A stretch of DNA of 64,000 bases from Streptomyces sp. NBC_01210 (GCF_036010325.1 NZ_CP108549.1:5022001-5086000), one strand, 5' to 3'; counted from the stretch's first letter, positions 8,403-17,684 are shown. Notes: generated by a model from the letters alone, not told the origin. A program made the numbers and translations.

Positions 8403-8666
8403 ATGGCAGCTTTCTTCGGGATTCTGATGGCCGTATTCGTCTTCGCTGTGATCATGGCCAGCAGGGCACACGCGAAGAAGAACAACAAGGTCAGGACGGT
8501 CAAGAGCCGTCGGCGCAGCGGGGCCGGGGGCAGCGGTGGCAGCTGGTGGGCGGGCGGCGGCGGCGCGTCCTGCGGCGGCTCCTCGTCCTGCGGCGGCTCT
8601 TCGTCCTGCGGGGGTGGCTCCTCGTCCTGCGGTGGCGGGGGCGGATGCGGTGGCGGAGGCAGCTGA
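8403..8666 (+). CDS. Small membrane protein with Gly/Ser/Cys-repeat tail
   Basis: The 87-residue protein has one N-terminal membrane segment (AAFFGILMAVFVFAVIMAS), a basic linker (KKNNKVRTVKSRRR) and a C-terminal tail made only of Gly, Ser and Cys with two Trp. The tail contains CGGSSSCGGSSSCGGG-type repeats with five cysteines spaced 5-7 residues apart. Similar Cys/Gly tails end some larger Streptomyces membrane proteins (TIGR04222-type), as I recall. Regular cysteines could bind metal or be crosslinked. It is divergent from the aminotransferase and followed at once by a terminator, so it is a monocistronic gene. Function unknown. Confidence 0.7.
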   Translation: MAAFFGILMAVFVFAVIMASRAHAKKNNKVRTVKSRRRSGAGGSGGSWWAGGGGASCGGSSSCGGSSSCGGGSSSCGGGGGCGGGGS

Positions 8667-8694
8667 CACGGGGCAGCCGGTCCGCGACCACTGA

Positions 8695-8728
8695 AGGCAC
8701 CCGGCGGGTGAACTACCGCCGGGTGCCT
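8695..8728 (+). terminator. Terminator of the Cys-rich gene
   Basis: Perfect 13-bp arms at 8695-8707 and 8716-8728 with an 8-base loop (GTGAACTA), 28 bases after the stop codon and followed by CCTTGTT. Confidence 0.85.
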
Positions 8729-9042
8729 CCTTGTTGGCTGCTCCGTCGGCCGCCGCGCGGCTCGCTCCACGGCTCACCGTTGTCGACCCTGGCGGCCCTT
8801 TTCTGTTGAACAGTTGAACTGTAAGGCCCCCGAGGGGATGGAAACCCAACCAAGTTGGGTAAAAGCGCTGTGGGTGCCGCGTAGTTCATGATTCCCTCGC
8901 TGTTGGAACCTGTAGGAACCATCCAGCCCCTCGTTCCTCATGTGGACCCGAGCAGGCGTTCCCCGCTTTCTTGACCTTCCCCCCTCCGGGGCGCCCCCGG
9001 TCCACGTGTCCACCTGCCGAAGCGTGTTTGCGGAGCCGACCC
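8729..9042. other. Gene-free stretch before the DUF2617 gene
   Basis: About 310 bases with no convincing ORF. It holds a TTGAACAGTTGAACTG direct repeat near 8805-8820 and a 7-bp hairpin ACCCAAC/GTTGGGT (8844-8850, 8854-8860), and probably contains the promoter of the next gene. No recognised riboswitch was seen. Confidence 0.4.
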
Positions 9043-9561
9043 ATGCTCACGACCCTCAAGACCGCCTATTCCGATACCAGTGCCGACGACCTCGCCTGGG
9101 CGTTGGGCCGGGAGCCGCTCCCTGCCCTGGCCGTACTCGATCTCGAACTGTCCGGTGCGAAACTGCAGTTGAGACTGCTGGGCGCCTCCCATCAAGTGCT
9201 GCTGGAGGAGGAGCGGGGCAACTGCTCCGAGACCGTCGCCTGCATGCGCGGCAGCAGCACTCCGCTGCCGCTCGGCGTGGCCAAGCGGCTCGGCGACTGG
9301 GAGTACGAGTTCGCGGCCCATGTCGAAACGCTCACGAAAGGGTCGTTCGCGGGGCGCGCGCAGGAGCTGCTCGCGCTGGTCGCCGACCACCCGAACGGAC
9401 TGGCCGGCACCTTTCCCGGCTCGCCGCACGCGTTCACCGCGATGCTGGCACAGCGGTTCGACGACCAGGTGCGGTGGCGCACCTGGCACGCCTATCCGCA
9501 GGAGGGGCGCCTCGTTGTCACCCGAACGCGTGTCGGTGCCCGTATGCCGGCCCTGCTGTAG
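9043..9561 (+). CDS. DUF2617 family protein
   Basis: The protein has 172 residues (MLTTLKTAYSDTSADDLAWAL...). It matches my recollection of the actinobacterial DUF2617 family: LAVLDLELSGAKLQLRLLGASHQV early, a central RGNCSETVACM, and LPLGVAKRLGDWEYEFAAHVETL followed by PGSPHAFTAM. No catalytic motif, signal peptide or membrane span is visible. It sits 54 bp upstream of the spermidine synthase gene on the same strand, and the two may form a transcription unit. Function unknown. Confidence 0.8.
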   Translation: MLTTLKTAYSDTSADDLAWALGREPLPALAVLDLELSGAKLQLRLLGASHQVLLEEERGNCSETVACMRGSSTPLPLGVAKRLGDWEYEFAAHVETLTKGSFAGRAQELLALVADHPNGLAGTFPGSPHAFTAMLAQRFDDQVRWRTWHAYPQEGRLVVTRTRVGARMPALL

Positions 9562-9615
9562 TCGCACCCTTGTGGGTGACAGAGTGAAGGTGTGCAGTGA
9601 CGTAGCGTTACAAAC

Positions 9616-11211
9616 ATGATCGACCAGCGGCCGACCTCACCGCCCGAGAGCGTGCTGCGGCTGCCCGTCCGCCCGGCCGCCGGCCGGTATCTGGTGCTGG
9701 TCGCGGTCTTCGTCTGCGCCGCCTGCGGGCTGGTGTACGAACTCGAACTGGTCGCCCTCGCCTCGTACTTGATCGGCGACTCCGTCACCCAGGCATCCGT
9801 CGTCCTCTCGGTGATGGTCTTCGCGATGGGCGTCGGCTCGCTGCTCGCCAAGCGGCTGCGCTGCCGGGCCGCAGTCGGCTTCGGTCTGCTGGAGGCCGCG
9901 CTGGCCCTGATCGGCGGCTGCTCGGCCATGGTGCTGTACGCCTCCTTCGCCTGGATCGGCGAGTCCCGGTTCGTGCTGGTCGTGTTCTCCCTGGCCATCG
10001 GCGTGCTGATCGGCGCCGAGATCCCGCTGCTGATGTCCCTGATCCAGCGCATCTCCCGGCGCGACGCGGAGGGCACGGTGGCCGATCTGTTCGCCGCCGA
10101 CTATGTGGGCGCCCTCGTCGGTGGACTCGCCTTCCCGTTTCTGCTGCTGCCGTGGCTGGGTCAGCTCATGGGCGCGCTGCTGACGGGAGCCGTCAACGCG
10201 GTGGCGGGCGGGCTGCTGGTGCTGTGGCTCTTCCGCCGCGATCTGACGACCCGTTCGCGCTGGTGGCTGCTCGCCGCCAATGTGGCGGTGCTCGCGGTGC
10301 TGGCGGCCGCGGCGGTCCTGGTCGACGACTTCGAGCGGGCTGCGCGCAGCGCGGTCTACGGGCACCAGGTGCGGGTCGCCGTCCACACCGACGTACAGGA
10401 AGTCGTGCTCACGGGCGGCCGGTCGGGGCCGCCGGATCTCTTCCTGGACGGTCGGCTGCGTGTCAGCGGGCGCGACGAGTACCGGTACCACGAGGCGCTG
10501 GTCCACCCGGCGATGCGCGGGCCGCACGCACGCGTACTGATCCTGGGCGGCGGCGACGGGCTGGCGGCGCGCGAGGCGCTGCGGTATCCGGATGTCCGGT
10601 CCGTGACCGTCGTCGAACTGGACCCGGGCGTCGTCCGGCTGGCGCGCACGGACCCGGCGCTCGCCACGCTGAATGCCCACGCCTACCAGGATCCGCGGGT
10701 GCGGGTCGTCCCGGCGGACGCCTTCTCCTGGCTGCGTGCGCCCCAGGGGACGTACGACGTGGTGATCTCGGACCTCCCCGACCCCGGCATCACTCCCAGC
10801 ACCAAGCTGTACTCCCAGGAGTTCTACGGGCTCGCCGCACGGGTCCTCGCGGACGGCGGGCGGCTGGTCGTGCATGCGGGGCCGCCGGCCTCCCGTCCGC
10901 ACACCTTCTGGACGGTCGACGCGACGCTGCGCGCGGCCGGGTTCGGCACCCGGCCGTACAGCGCTACCGGCCGGCTCCCGGGATTCGCCGCAGGACCGGA
11001 CCGTGTGACGGGCGCTGCCGCCGCGTCGCGTGACTGGGGGTTCCTGCTCGCCGTCGTGGGCCGGGTCCCGCGGCTCGGACTCGACGCCGAAGTACCGCGG
11101 CTGCGGGCACTGGGCCCGTCCGCGCTCGCGGCGGGGGTGCGCGCCGCCGAGCGGACCAGGCTGCCGGACCTGCCGCCGTCGACGTTGGTGCACCCGCGGT
11201 ACACGGACTGA
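9616..11211 (+). CDS. speE: Membrane-fused polyamine aminopropyltransferase (spermidine synthase)
   Basis: The protein has 531 residues. Residues 1-225 form six to seven membrane spans (starting [20 protein letters not shown]); the rest is a spermidine-synthase domain. Its landmarks are the SAM-binding loop [13 protein letters not shown] (about 308-320), VVELDPGVV (about 332), [14 protein letters not shown] with the polyamine-site Tyr/His, and SDLPDP with the catalytic acidic residue. Such fusions are common in actinobacteria; it would transfer aminopropyl from decarboxylated SAM to putrescine or a related amine at the membrane. The diamine specificity, and whether the membrane part transports anything, are not known. 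The start has little ribosome-site signal. Confidence 0.92.
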   Translation: MIDQRPTSPPESVLRLPVRPAAGRYLVLVAVFVCAACGLVYELELVALASYLIGDSVTQASVVLSVMVFAMGVGSLLAKRLRCRAAVGFGLLEAALALIGGCSAMVLYASFAWIGESRFVLVVFSLAIGVLIGAEIPLLMSLIQRISRRDAEGTVADLFAADYVGALVGGLAFPFLLLPWLGQLMGALLTGAVNAVAGGLLVLWLFRRDLTTRSRWWLLAANVAVLAVLAAAAVLVDDFERAARSAVYGHQVRVAVHTDVQEVVLTGGRSGPPDLFLDGRLRVSGRDEYRYHEALVHPAMRGPHARVLILGGGDGLAAREALRYPDVRSVTVVELDPGVVRLARTDPALATLNAHAYQDPRVRVVPADAFSWLRAPQGTYDVVISDLPDPGITPSTKLYSQEFYGLAARVLADGGRLVVHAGPPASRPHTFWTVDATLRAAGFGTRPYSATGRLPGFAAGPDRVTGAAAASRDWGFLLAVVGRVPRLGLDAEVPRLRALGPSALAAGVRAAERTRLPDLPPSTLVHPRYTD

Positions 11212-11279
11212 GTACGGACTGCGCAGTACACGGACCGAAACGCTGACGTAGCGGTCCTGCCTGGGTAGGCTCGGCTCCC

Positions 11280-12173
11280 ATGGAGCATGAGGTGTTCGTT
11301 CCGCTTCCGGCAGAGACCCTCCGACAGGCGCTGCGGGACCCCGCGCGGGTCGCCCGCTGCGTCCCCGGGCTCCAACAGGCCGCGGAGGAGTCGGCCGGCC
11401 CGCTCTCCGGGCGTCTGAAGATCCGGATCGGCGGGCACACAATCACCTACCGGGGCACCCTGCGCATTGTCGAGCAGGGCGACATCTTTGCTGTCGAGGG
11501 CGAGGGCGTGGAGGCGCGCGGCACGGGCTCGGCCAAGGTGACCCTGACGATCCGTCCGGAACCCACCGACGGCGGTACGAGGCTCTGCTTCACCGGGACG
11601 GCCGGCGCGGAGGGCAGGCTGGCGGAGCTGGCCGACTCGACGACGGCATCGGCCGCGCACCGGCTGCTGGACCGGTTCGCCGACCGGCTCGCCCTGACCG
11701 CGGAGCCGACACCGGAAGAGCTGGAACAGCCGGTCGACGGCGGCGAGGCCCCTGCGGACGCCGCGAAGCCGTCCGTGTTCGATGCGCCCGTGCCGCCGCC
11801 GTCGCTCGACCCGGTCGCCGAGGAGCAGTTCGACGCAACGGATGTGCCGGACGTGCCCGGCGCACCGGACCTGCCTGCCGTACCGGACGTGCCAGATGTG
11901 CCGGAGGTGCCCGACGCATCCGAAGCACCGGAGCTGCAGGAGCTCCCCGCCGTCCCCGCCGAGCCGCCCGCCGAGGCCGCACACGCCCGCCGCACCATGA
12001 TCGGGCGCAGCGCCGAAGAGGTCGACCACGCCCCGCCGCGCGGCCGCTACGCCCCTACGCCCGCCCCCGACGCGGGCACCGCCGGCGCGACCCTGCGCTG
12101 GCTCGCGCCCGCCGCGGCCCTCGCGCTCGCCTCCGCGGTCGTCGTCGGACGGGTGCTGCGCCGCCGCAAGTAG
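11280..12173 (+). CDS. SRPBCC (CoxG-like) domain protein with Pro-rich linker and C-terminal anchor
   Basis: The protein has 297 residues. Residues 1-145 read as a CO-dehydrogenase-subunit-G-like SRPBCC hydrophobic-pocket domain: EVFVPLPAETLRQALRDP, then CVPGLQ, GRLKIRIGGHTITYRGTLRI and a TASAAHRLLDRFADRL helix. A Pro/Asp/Glu/Val-rich spacer follows with PDVP-type repeats (about 180-225). The end is a membrane anchor (LAPAAALALASAVVVGRVL) capped by RRRK. It is therefore probably a tail-anchored cytoplasmic lipid- or ligand-binding protein. It is not beside CO dehydrogenase genes, so a role in CO oxidation is not supported. Confidence 0.8.
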   Translation: MEHEVFVPLPAETLRQALRDPARVARCVPGLQQAAEESAGPLSGRLKIRIGGHTITYRGTLRIVEQGDIFAVEGEGVEARGTGSAKVTLTIRPEPTDGGTRLCFTGTAGAEGRLAELADSTTASAAHRLLDRFADRLALTAEPTPEELEQPVDGGEAPADAAKPSVFDAPVPPPSLDPVAEEQFDATDVPDVPGAPDLPAVPDVPDVPEVPDASEAPELQELPAVPAEPPAEAAHARRTMIGRSAEEVDHAPPRGRYAPTPAPDAGTAGATLRWLAPAAALALASAVVVGRVLRRRK

Positions 12174-12199
12174 TCGCCGGTCGCCAGTACTGTCGTCGT

Positions 12200-12997
12200 G
12201 TGAGTAGCAGCGAAGAAAACATCCGGCTGGCCGCCGGAGACGTCGAGTTGACCGTGCATCCGCAGAACGGCTGCCGCATCGCGAGCCTGCGCATCGGCGG
12301 CACCGAGGTGCTGCGACAGGGCGAGCGGTACGGCTCCTTCCCGATGGTCCCCTGGTGCGGCCGCGTCGGGAACGGCCGGTTCAGCAACGGAGACGTACGG
12401 CATCACCTGCCGCTCAACTCACCGCCGCACGCCATCCACGGCACGGGCCGCGACACTGCCTGGCACACCGCCCGCGCGAGCAAGAGCGAGGCGGCCTTCA
12501 CCTATGACCTCGCCGACCCCTGGCCGTACGGCGGACGCGTCACTCAGGCCTTCGAACTGGCCGAGGACTCGCTGATCCTCACCATGGGCGTCGAGACGTA
12601 CGAGAACTCCTTCCCGGCCCAGGCCGGCTGGCACCCGTGGTTCCTGCGCAACCTCGGCACCGGTGAGGACGCACGGATCGACTTCACGCCCGAGTGGCAG
12701 GAGGAGCGTGGCCCCGACCATCTGCCCACCGGCCGGCGCGTCGCCCCGCTGCCCGGCCCGTGGGACGACTGCTTCGGGATGCCCGACGGTGTCTCGGTCA
12801 AGCTCACCTGGCCGGAGCAGCTGGAGCTCACGGTCACCAGTCGCGCCCAGTGGGTCGTCGTCTACGACGAGGAGGGCGAAGCCATCTGTGTGGAGCCGCA
12901 GTCGGGCCCGCCGAACGGTCTCAACACCCACCCGCAGCTGGTCACCCCGATCGAGCCGCTGGAGATCGCGACCACCTGGGCCTGGCGCCGCCTTTAA
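12200..12997 (+). CDS. Aldose 1-epimerase family protein
   Basis: The protein has 265 residues from GTG at 12200. It has the galactose-mutarotase-like beta-sandwich pattern: NGCRIASLRIGG, PWCGRVGNGRF, the catalytic-type His in HAIHGTGRD, AGWHPWFLRN with the second His, and a C-terminal VEPQSGPPNGLN in which the Glu is the expected base. It probably interconverts anomers of a hexose or hexose phosphate. It lies 26 bp after the SRPBCC gene and 10 bp before pyrE, suggesting one transcription unit. Confidence 0.88.
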   Translation: MSSSEENIRLAAGDVELTVHPQNGCRIASLRIGGTEVLRQGERYGSFPMVPWCGRVGNGRFSNGDVRHHLPLNSPPHAIHGTGRDTAWHTARASKSEAAFTYDLADPWPYGGRVTQAFELAEDSLILTMGVETYENSFPAQAGWHPWFLRNLGTGEDARIDFTPEWQEERGPDHLPTGRRVAPLPGPWDDCFGMPDGVSVKLTWPEQLELTVTSRAQWVVVYDEEGEAICVEPQSGPPNGLNTHPQLVTPIEPLEIATTWAWRRL

Positions 12998-13007
12998 GCT
13001 CATGGGC

Positions 13008-13547
13008 ATGACTGACGTACGTGCTGAGCTGCTCCAGCAGATCAAGGACAAGGCCGTGGTGCACGGCAAGGTGACCCTCTCCTCGGGTCTTGAGGCCGAC
13101 TGGTACATCGACCTGCGCCGGATCACGCTGGACGGCGAGGCCGCGCCGCTGGTCGGCCAGGTGATGCTCGATGCGACCGCCGAGCTGGACTACGACTGCG
13201 TGGGCGGTCTGACGCTGGGCGCCGACCCGGTGGCGACGTCGATGCTGCACGCCTCGGCGGCGCGCGGGCAGCGGCTCGACGCCTATGTCGTACGCAAGAC
13301 GGGCAAGGCACACGGCATGCAGCGCCGGATCGAGGGCACCGACGTCAAGGGCCGCCGCTGTCTGGTCGTCGAGGACGTCTCGACCACCGGCGGCTCCCCG
13401 CTGACCGCCGTCGAGGCGGTACGGGAGGCCGGCGGCGAGGTTGTCGCGGTCGCCGTGATCGTGGAGCGGGGCGCGGCTCCGGCCATCGCCGAGGCGGGGC
13501 TGCCGTATGTCAATGCGTACTCGCTCGATGAGCTCGGGCTCGCCTGA
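13008..13547 (+). CDS. pyrE: Orotate phosphoribosyltransferase
   Basis: This 179-residue type I phosphoribosyltransferase makes OMP from orotate and PRPP in pyrimidine biosynthesis. VTLSSGLEADWYIDLRR at the front is diagnostic of the family, and the PRPP loop is CLVVEDVSTTGGS (about 118-130). The second ATG (13008) is chosen because MTDVRAELLQQIKDKAV matches the usual actinobacterial N-terminus; ATG 13002 adds two residues. It ends upstream of a hairpin that contains a parS-like site. Confidence 0.95.
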   Translation: MTDVRAELLQQIKDKAVVHGKVTLSSGLEADWYIDLRRITLDGEAAPLVGQVMLDATAELDYDCVGGLTLGADPVATSMLHASAARGQRLDAYVVRKTGKAHGMQRRIEGTDVKGRRCLVVEDVSTTGGSPLTAVEAVREAGGEVVAVAVIVERGAAPAIAEAGLPYVNAYSLDELGLA

Positions 13548-13605
13548 CCCTCCTTCGCCGACTCGTGACCTAGGTCCCGAGACGCGCTCTGACCTGCGAT
13601 GACGT

Positions 13606-13645
13606 CGAGGGGCGTGCCGTTTCACGTGAAACAGCACGCCCCTCG
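13606..13645. terminator. Hairpin after pyrE carrying a parS-like loop
   Basis: Twelve-base perfect arms CGAGGGGCGTGC (13606-13617) and GCACGCCCCTCG (13634-13645) enclose a 16-base loop that is itself a palindrome. It lies 60 bases after pyrE and 125 before fba. It probably acts as a pyrE terminator; there is no U-tract, as is usual in Streptomyces. Confidence 0.75.
13619..13632. other. parS: parS-type ParB-binding site
   Basis: GTTTCACGTGAAAC is an exact match to the conserved parS core used by chromosomal ParB in Streptomyces and Bacillus. Streptomyces parS sites cluster around oriC. The intergenic position, and the origin-proximal type of gene order around it, support a genuine centromere-like site where ParB loads and spreads for chromosome segregation into spores. 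Confidence 0.85.
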
Positions 13646-13770
13646 CGCAGGTCGGCGACCCACGCGGGGTGGAGCCGCGCGCAGAGTCTGGAAAGATGGG
13701 CGCCGACGATGACGTCGCCCCCAGGTCAGGGCCAAGCACCACATACCCGCACATCACAAGGAGCGGACAC

Positions 13771-14802
13771 ATGCCCATCGCGACTCCCGAGGTCTACAAC
13801 GAGATGCTCGACCGGGCGAAGGCAGGCAAGTTCGCCTACCCGGCTATCAATGTGACCTCGTCCCAGACCCTGCACGCTGCGCTTCGCGGCTTCGCGGAGG
13901 CCGAGAGCGACGGCATCGTCCAGATCTCCACCGGTGGGGCCGAGTTCCTGGGCGGCCAGTACAAGAAGGACATGGTCACCGGCGCGGTCGCGCTCGCCGA
14001 GTTCGCGCACATCGTCGCCGCCAAGTACGACATCAACGTCGCGCTGCACACCGACCACTGCCCGAAGGACAAGCTGGACGGCTATGTCCGTCCGCTGCTC
14101 GAGATCTCCGCCGAGCGCGTCAAGGCCGGCCAGAACCCGCTGTTCCAGTCCCACATGTGGGACGGCTCGGCCGAGACCCTCGCCGACAACCTGGCCATCG
14201 CCCAGGAGCTGCTCGCGCAGGCCGCCGCCGCCAAGATCATCCTCGAGGTCGAGATCACCCCGACCGGCGGCGAGGAGGACGGCGTCACCCACGAGATCAA
14301 CGACGAGCTGTACACCACGGTCGACGACGCGCTGCGCACCGCCGAGGCGCTCGGCCTGAGCGAGAAGGGCCGCTACCTGCTGGCCGCCTCCTTCGGCAAC
14401 GTCCACGGCGTCTACAAGCCGGGCAACGTCGTCCTGCGCCCCGAGCTGCTGAAGGACCTGCAGCAGGGTGTCAGCGAGAAGCACGGCCTGAAGGCCGGAA
14501 GCCAGCCGTTCGACTTCGTCTTCCACGGTGGATCCGGCTCGACGGTCGAGGAGATCGCCACCGCGCTGGAGAACGGCGTCGTGAAGATGAACCTCGACAC
14601 CGACACCCAGTACGCCTTCACCCGCCCCGTCGCGGACCACATGTTCAAGAACTACGACGGTGTGCTGAAGGTCGACGGCGAGGTCGGCTCCAAGAAGACC
14701 TACGACCCGCGCACCTGGGGCAAGGCGGCCGAGGCCGGTATGGCCAAGCGTGTCGGCGAGGCCTGTGCCGCGCTGCGCTCGGCGGGCACCAAGCTCAAGT
14801 AA
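13771..14802 (+). CDS. fba: Class II fructose-bisphosphate aldolase
   Basis: This 343-residue zinc aldolase of glycolysis and gluconeogenesis interconverts fructose-1,6-bisphosphate with GAP and DHAP. The zinc and substrate motifs are present: ALHTDHCPKD, SFGNVHGVYKPG, FHGGSGST and VKMNLDTDTQYAF. AAGGAG lies 8 bases before the ATG. The length and sequence fit the long class IIA type. A strong terminator follows at 14858-14890. Confidence 0.97.
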   Translation: MPIATPEVYNEMLDRAKAGKFAYPAINVTSSQTLHAALRGFAEAESDGIVQISTGGAEFLGGQYKKDMVTGAVALAEFAHIVAAKYDINVALHTDHCPKDKLDGYVRPLLEISAERVKAGQNPLFQSHMWDGSAETLADNLAIAQELLAQAAAAKIILEVEITPTGGEEDGVTHEINDELYTTVDDALRTAEALGLSEKGRYLLAASFGNVHGVYKPGNVVLRPELLKDLQQGVSEKHGLKAGSQPFDFVFHGGSGSTVEEIATALENGVVKMNLDTDTQYAFTRPVADHMFKNYDGVLKVDGEVGSKKTYDPRTWGKAAEAGMAKRVGEACAALRSAGTKLK

Positions 14803-14857
14803 GCGGCTGGGGCAGCCGGCCCAGGCCGGCAGCCCGAACAAGCGTCATCCGTACGCC

Positions 14858-14890
14858 GGGCCCGGCACCCCTTCCCGGGGTGCCGGGCCC
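14858..14890 (+). terminator. fba terminator
   Basis: Fourteen-base perfect arms GGGCCCGGCACCCC (14858-14871) and GGGGTGCCGGGCCC (14877-14890) have a TTCCC loop. It ends only 22 bases before the next gene's start codon, so that gene either relies on read-through or has its promoter inside or upstream of the stem. Confidence 0.85.
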
Positions 14891-14912
14891 GCGGCATGTG
14901 GGAGGACTCACC

Positions 14913-16073
14913 GTGAGCTATGACTTCGACACTCCCGTCGACCGGCGCGGCACCTGGTCCGTGCAGTGGGACGGCGTCGCGGACCGGTTCGGCGTGGACG
15001 GGCTGCTGCCCTTCACCATCTCCGACATGGACTTCGCGTCCCCGCCCGAGGTGCTCGACGCCCTTCAGCGGCGTATCGCGCACGGGGTCTTCGGCTACAC
15101 CGACTGGCGCCACGAGGACTTCCTGTCCGCGATACGTGACTGGTTCGCCGGCCGCTACGGCACGGACATCGACACCGACCGGATCGTGTACGGGCCGTCC
15201 GTGCTCAACCAGCTCTCGCAGCTGCTGCAGATGTGGACCGGGCCGGGCGACGGCGTGGTCGTCCACACCCCGACGTACGACGGCTTCCTCAAGGCGATAT
15301 CGGGCCTCGGGCGGGAGCTGCGCGGGGCACCGGCCGGCGACACGGCGGCCCTGGAGCGACAGCTCGCCCGCCCGGACAGCAAGGTGCTGGTGCTCTGCTC
15401 GCCCCACAATCCGACCGGCAGGGTGTGGACGGAGGCCGAGCTGACGGAGTTCGCGCGGCTTGCGGCGGCGTACGACGTCGCGGTCATCAGCGACGAGATC
15501 CATGCCGACTTCGTACACACCGACTTTGTGCCCGACGGGCGGCGCCATCTGCCGTGGACGCGGTTCGGGGCAGGTCGCTGGGCGCTGATCACCTCCGCCA
15601 CCAAGGCCTTCAACTTCCCGGCACTCAGTGGTTCGTACGGGATCATCGGCGACGCGGACGACCATGCGGCGTTTCTGCGCCGGATGCAGACGGGCGAGGG
15701 GCTCGCCTCGCCCGCCGTACTGTCGCTGACCGCGCACATCGCCGCGTACCGGGACGGTGGGCCGTGGCTGGACCGGCTCAACGCCTATGTGGCGGGGAAT
15801 CTGCGCCTCGTCGCCGAGCGGCTCAACTCCGCGTTCCCGGAACTTCGCTGGCAGCCGCCGCAGGCGGGCTATCTGGCCTGGATCGATCTGCGGCCGCTCG
15901 GCGTCGACGACGCGGCGCTGCAGCGGGAGCTGATCGAGCGCGAGAAGGTCGCGATCATGCCGGGCACGACGTACGGCTCCGACGGCTTCGTACGGTTCAA
16001 CGTCGGGTGCCCCCGTGCCAAGGCGGAGCAGGGCGTGGACGCTCTGATCCGTGCCCTCCACCGGCTGGCCTGA
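14913..16073 (+). CDS. PatB/MalY-type aminotransferase (C-S lyase family)
   Basis: This is a 386-residue fold-type I PLP protein. MDFASPPEVLDALQRRIAHGVFGY is characteristic of the MalY/PatB cystathionine beta-lyase-like branch. The PLP contacts are CSPHNPTGR, SDEIHADFVH and the Schiff-base Lys231 in SATKAFNFP. It probably cleaves C-S bonds of cystathionine or cysteine conjugates, though some members are aminotransferases. GTG at 14913 has GGAGGA upstream. It is followed closely by the MFS exporter gene. Confidence 0.88.
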   Translation: MSYDFDTPVDRRGTWSVQWDGVADRFGVDGLLPFTISDMDFASPPEVLDALQRRIAHGVFGYTDWRHEDFLSAIRDWFAGRYGTDIDTDRIVYGPSVLNQLSQLLQMWTGPGDGVVVHTPTYDGFLKAISGLGRELRGAPAGDTAALERQLARPDSKVLVLCSPHNPTGRVWTEAELTEFARLAAAYDVAVISDEIHADFVHTDFVPDGRRHLPWTRFGAGRWALITSATKAFNFPALSGSYGIIGDADDHAAFLRRMQTGEGLASPAVLSLTAHIAAYRDGGPWLDRLNAYVAGNLRLVAERLNSAFPELRWQPPQAGYLAWIDLRPLGVDDAALQRELIEREKVAIMPGTTYGSDGFVRFNVGCPRAKAEQGVDALIRALHRLA

Positions 16074-16100
16074 GCCGCCCGGCCCGGGGATGATCCGGGT

Positions 16101-17684
16101 ATGGACAACAGGCCGGGGGAGACAAGTCCGGAGGAGAGGAACTCGGGGCGGAAGAGCCCGGGGCGGAAGAGCTCAGGGCGGAAGAGCTCGGCAGGGATGA
16201 GCCCGGGTGAGAAGACTCCGGGTGGCATCAGGCTGTCCACGGCCACCGGCCGCTGGGTGATTCTGACGACGGTGCTCGGCTCCAGCATGGCCCTGCTGGA
16301 CTCGACCGTCGTCAATGTCGCACTGCCCCGCATCGGGGAGGATCTCAACGCCGATATGGCGATCCTCCAGTGGACCGTCAACGCCTACATGCTCACCCTG
16401 GCCGGGCTGATCCTGCTCGGCGGGGCGCTCGGCGACCGCTTCGGGCGGCGGAAGATCTTTGTGCTCGGCGTGGTGTGGTTTGCGCTTGGCTCGCTGCTCT
16501 GCGGGCTCGCGCCCAATGACCTTGTGCTGGTGGGCGCCCGCGCGCTGCAGGGCGTCGGCGCGGCGCTGCTCACGCCGGGGTCGCTGTCCCTGATCCAGGC
16601 GAGCTTCCACCCGGACGACCGGGCCCGCGCGGTGGGGCTGTGGTCGGGGCTCGGCGGTGTCGGCGCGGCGGTCGGTCCGTTCCTCGGCGGCTGGCTGGTC
16701 GACGGGCCCGGCTGGCGCTGGGTGTTCCTGATCAATGTGCCGCTGGCTGCGCTGTGTGTGCCGGTGGCGCTGAAGCACGTGCCGGAGTCGCGCGATCCAC
16801 AGGCCCACGGCCGCTTCGATGCGCTGGGTGCGGTGCTCGGAGCCGCGGCGCTGGCGCTGGTGACGTACGCGCTCATCGCGCCGTCGGTGTGGGCAGGCCT
16901 CGCGGGTGTGGTGGTCGGGGTGGCCTTCGTCCTCGTCGAGCGGCGTCGGCCCCTTCCGATGCTGCCACTGTCGATCTTCGCGAACCGGCAGTTCACCGCG
17001 GCCAATCTGGTCACGTTGTGTGTGTACGCCGCCTTCAGCGGGTTCTTCTTCCTGACCGCCCTGCAACTCCAGGTGGTGGCGGGCTATTCAGCACTCGGCG
17101 CCGGTACGGCACTGCTGCCCACCACCGTGCTGATGCTGCTGCTTTCGGCGAAATCCGGGGAGCTGGGGGAGCGGATCGGCCCGCGTATCCCGCTCACCGT
17201 CGGCCCGCTGCTCTGCGCGACGGGCATGATGCTGATGCTGCGCGTCGGCGAGAACGCCTCGTACGTACGTGATGTGCTGCCCGCGATGCTGGTGATGGGC
17301 ATGGGCATGGTGACCCTGGTCGCGCCGCTGACCGCGACCGTCCTGGCCTCCGTGGAGACCGCGCGGGCGGGGCTCGCGAGCGGCATCAACAATGCGGCGG
17401 CCCGCGCGGCCGGTCTGCTCGCTGTGGCCGCGCTGCCGCTGCTGGCCGGGATGGGCCCGGAGGCGTACCGCTCGGCGGCGGAGTTCGACGCGACGTTCCA
17501 GCGGGCGATGCCGATGTGTGCGGGGGTGCTGGTCGTGGGCTCGCTGATCGCCTGGTCGACGGTGCGGAAGCCGCTGCCGGAGGCGGCGCGGGCCCGGCCC
17601 GAGTGCAGGATGAACTGCGGGCTGTCGTCGCCGCCGCTGGAGCCGACCGCCGTGGTCAGTACTGAGCCGGGTCGATCTGGTTGA
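16101..17684 (+). CDS. MFS drug/metabolite exporter, DHA2 (14-TM) type
   Basis: The protein has 527 residues. Motif C-like and motif A regions are clear: LDSTVVNVALPRIGEDL in TM1, GGALGDRFGRRKIF in loop 2-3 and GPFLGGWLVDGPGWRWVFLINVP after TM5, typical of the EmrB/QacA family of proton-driven exporters. The hydrophilic N-terminus contains three in-frame SGRKS-type repeats from a 15-bp tandem DNA repeat (about 16144-16190). The last 29 bp overlap tail-to-tail with the convergent lipoprotein gene. The substrate is unknown. Confidence 0.9.
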   Translation: MDNRPGETSPEERNSGRKSPGRKSSGRKSSAGMSPGEKTPGGIRLSTATGRWVILTTVLGSSMALLDSTVVNVALPRIGEDLNADMAILQWTVNAYMLTLAGLILLGGALGDRFGRRKIFVLGVVWFALGSLLCGLAPNDLVLVGARALQGVGAALLTPGSLSLIQASFHPDDRARAVGLWSGLGGVGAAVGPFLGGWLVDGPGWRWVFLINVPLAALCVPVALKHVPESRDPQAHGRFDALGAVLGAAALALVTYALIAPSVWAGLAGVVVGVAFVLVERRRPLPMLPLSIFANRQFTAANLVTLCVYAAFSGFFFLTALQLQVVAGYSALGAGTALLPTTVLMLLLSAKSGELGERIGPRIPLTVGPLLCATGMMLMLRVGENASYVRDVLPAMLVMGMGMVTLVAPLTATVLASVETARAGLASGINNAAARAAGLLAVAALPLLAGMGPEAYRSAAEFDATFQRAMPMCAGVLVVGSLIAWSTVRKPLPEAARARPECRMNCGLSSPPLEPTAVVSTEPGRSG

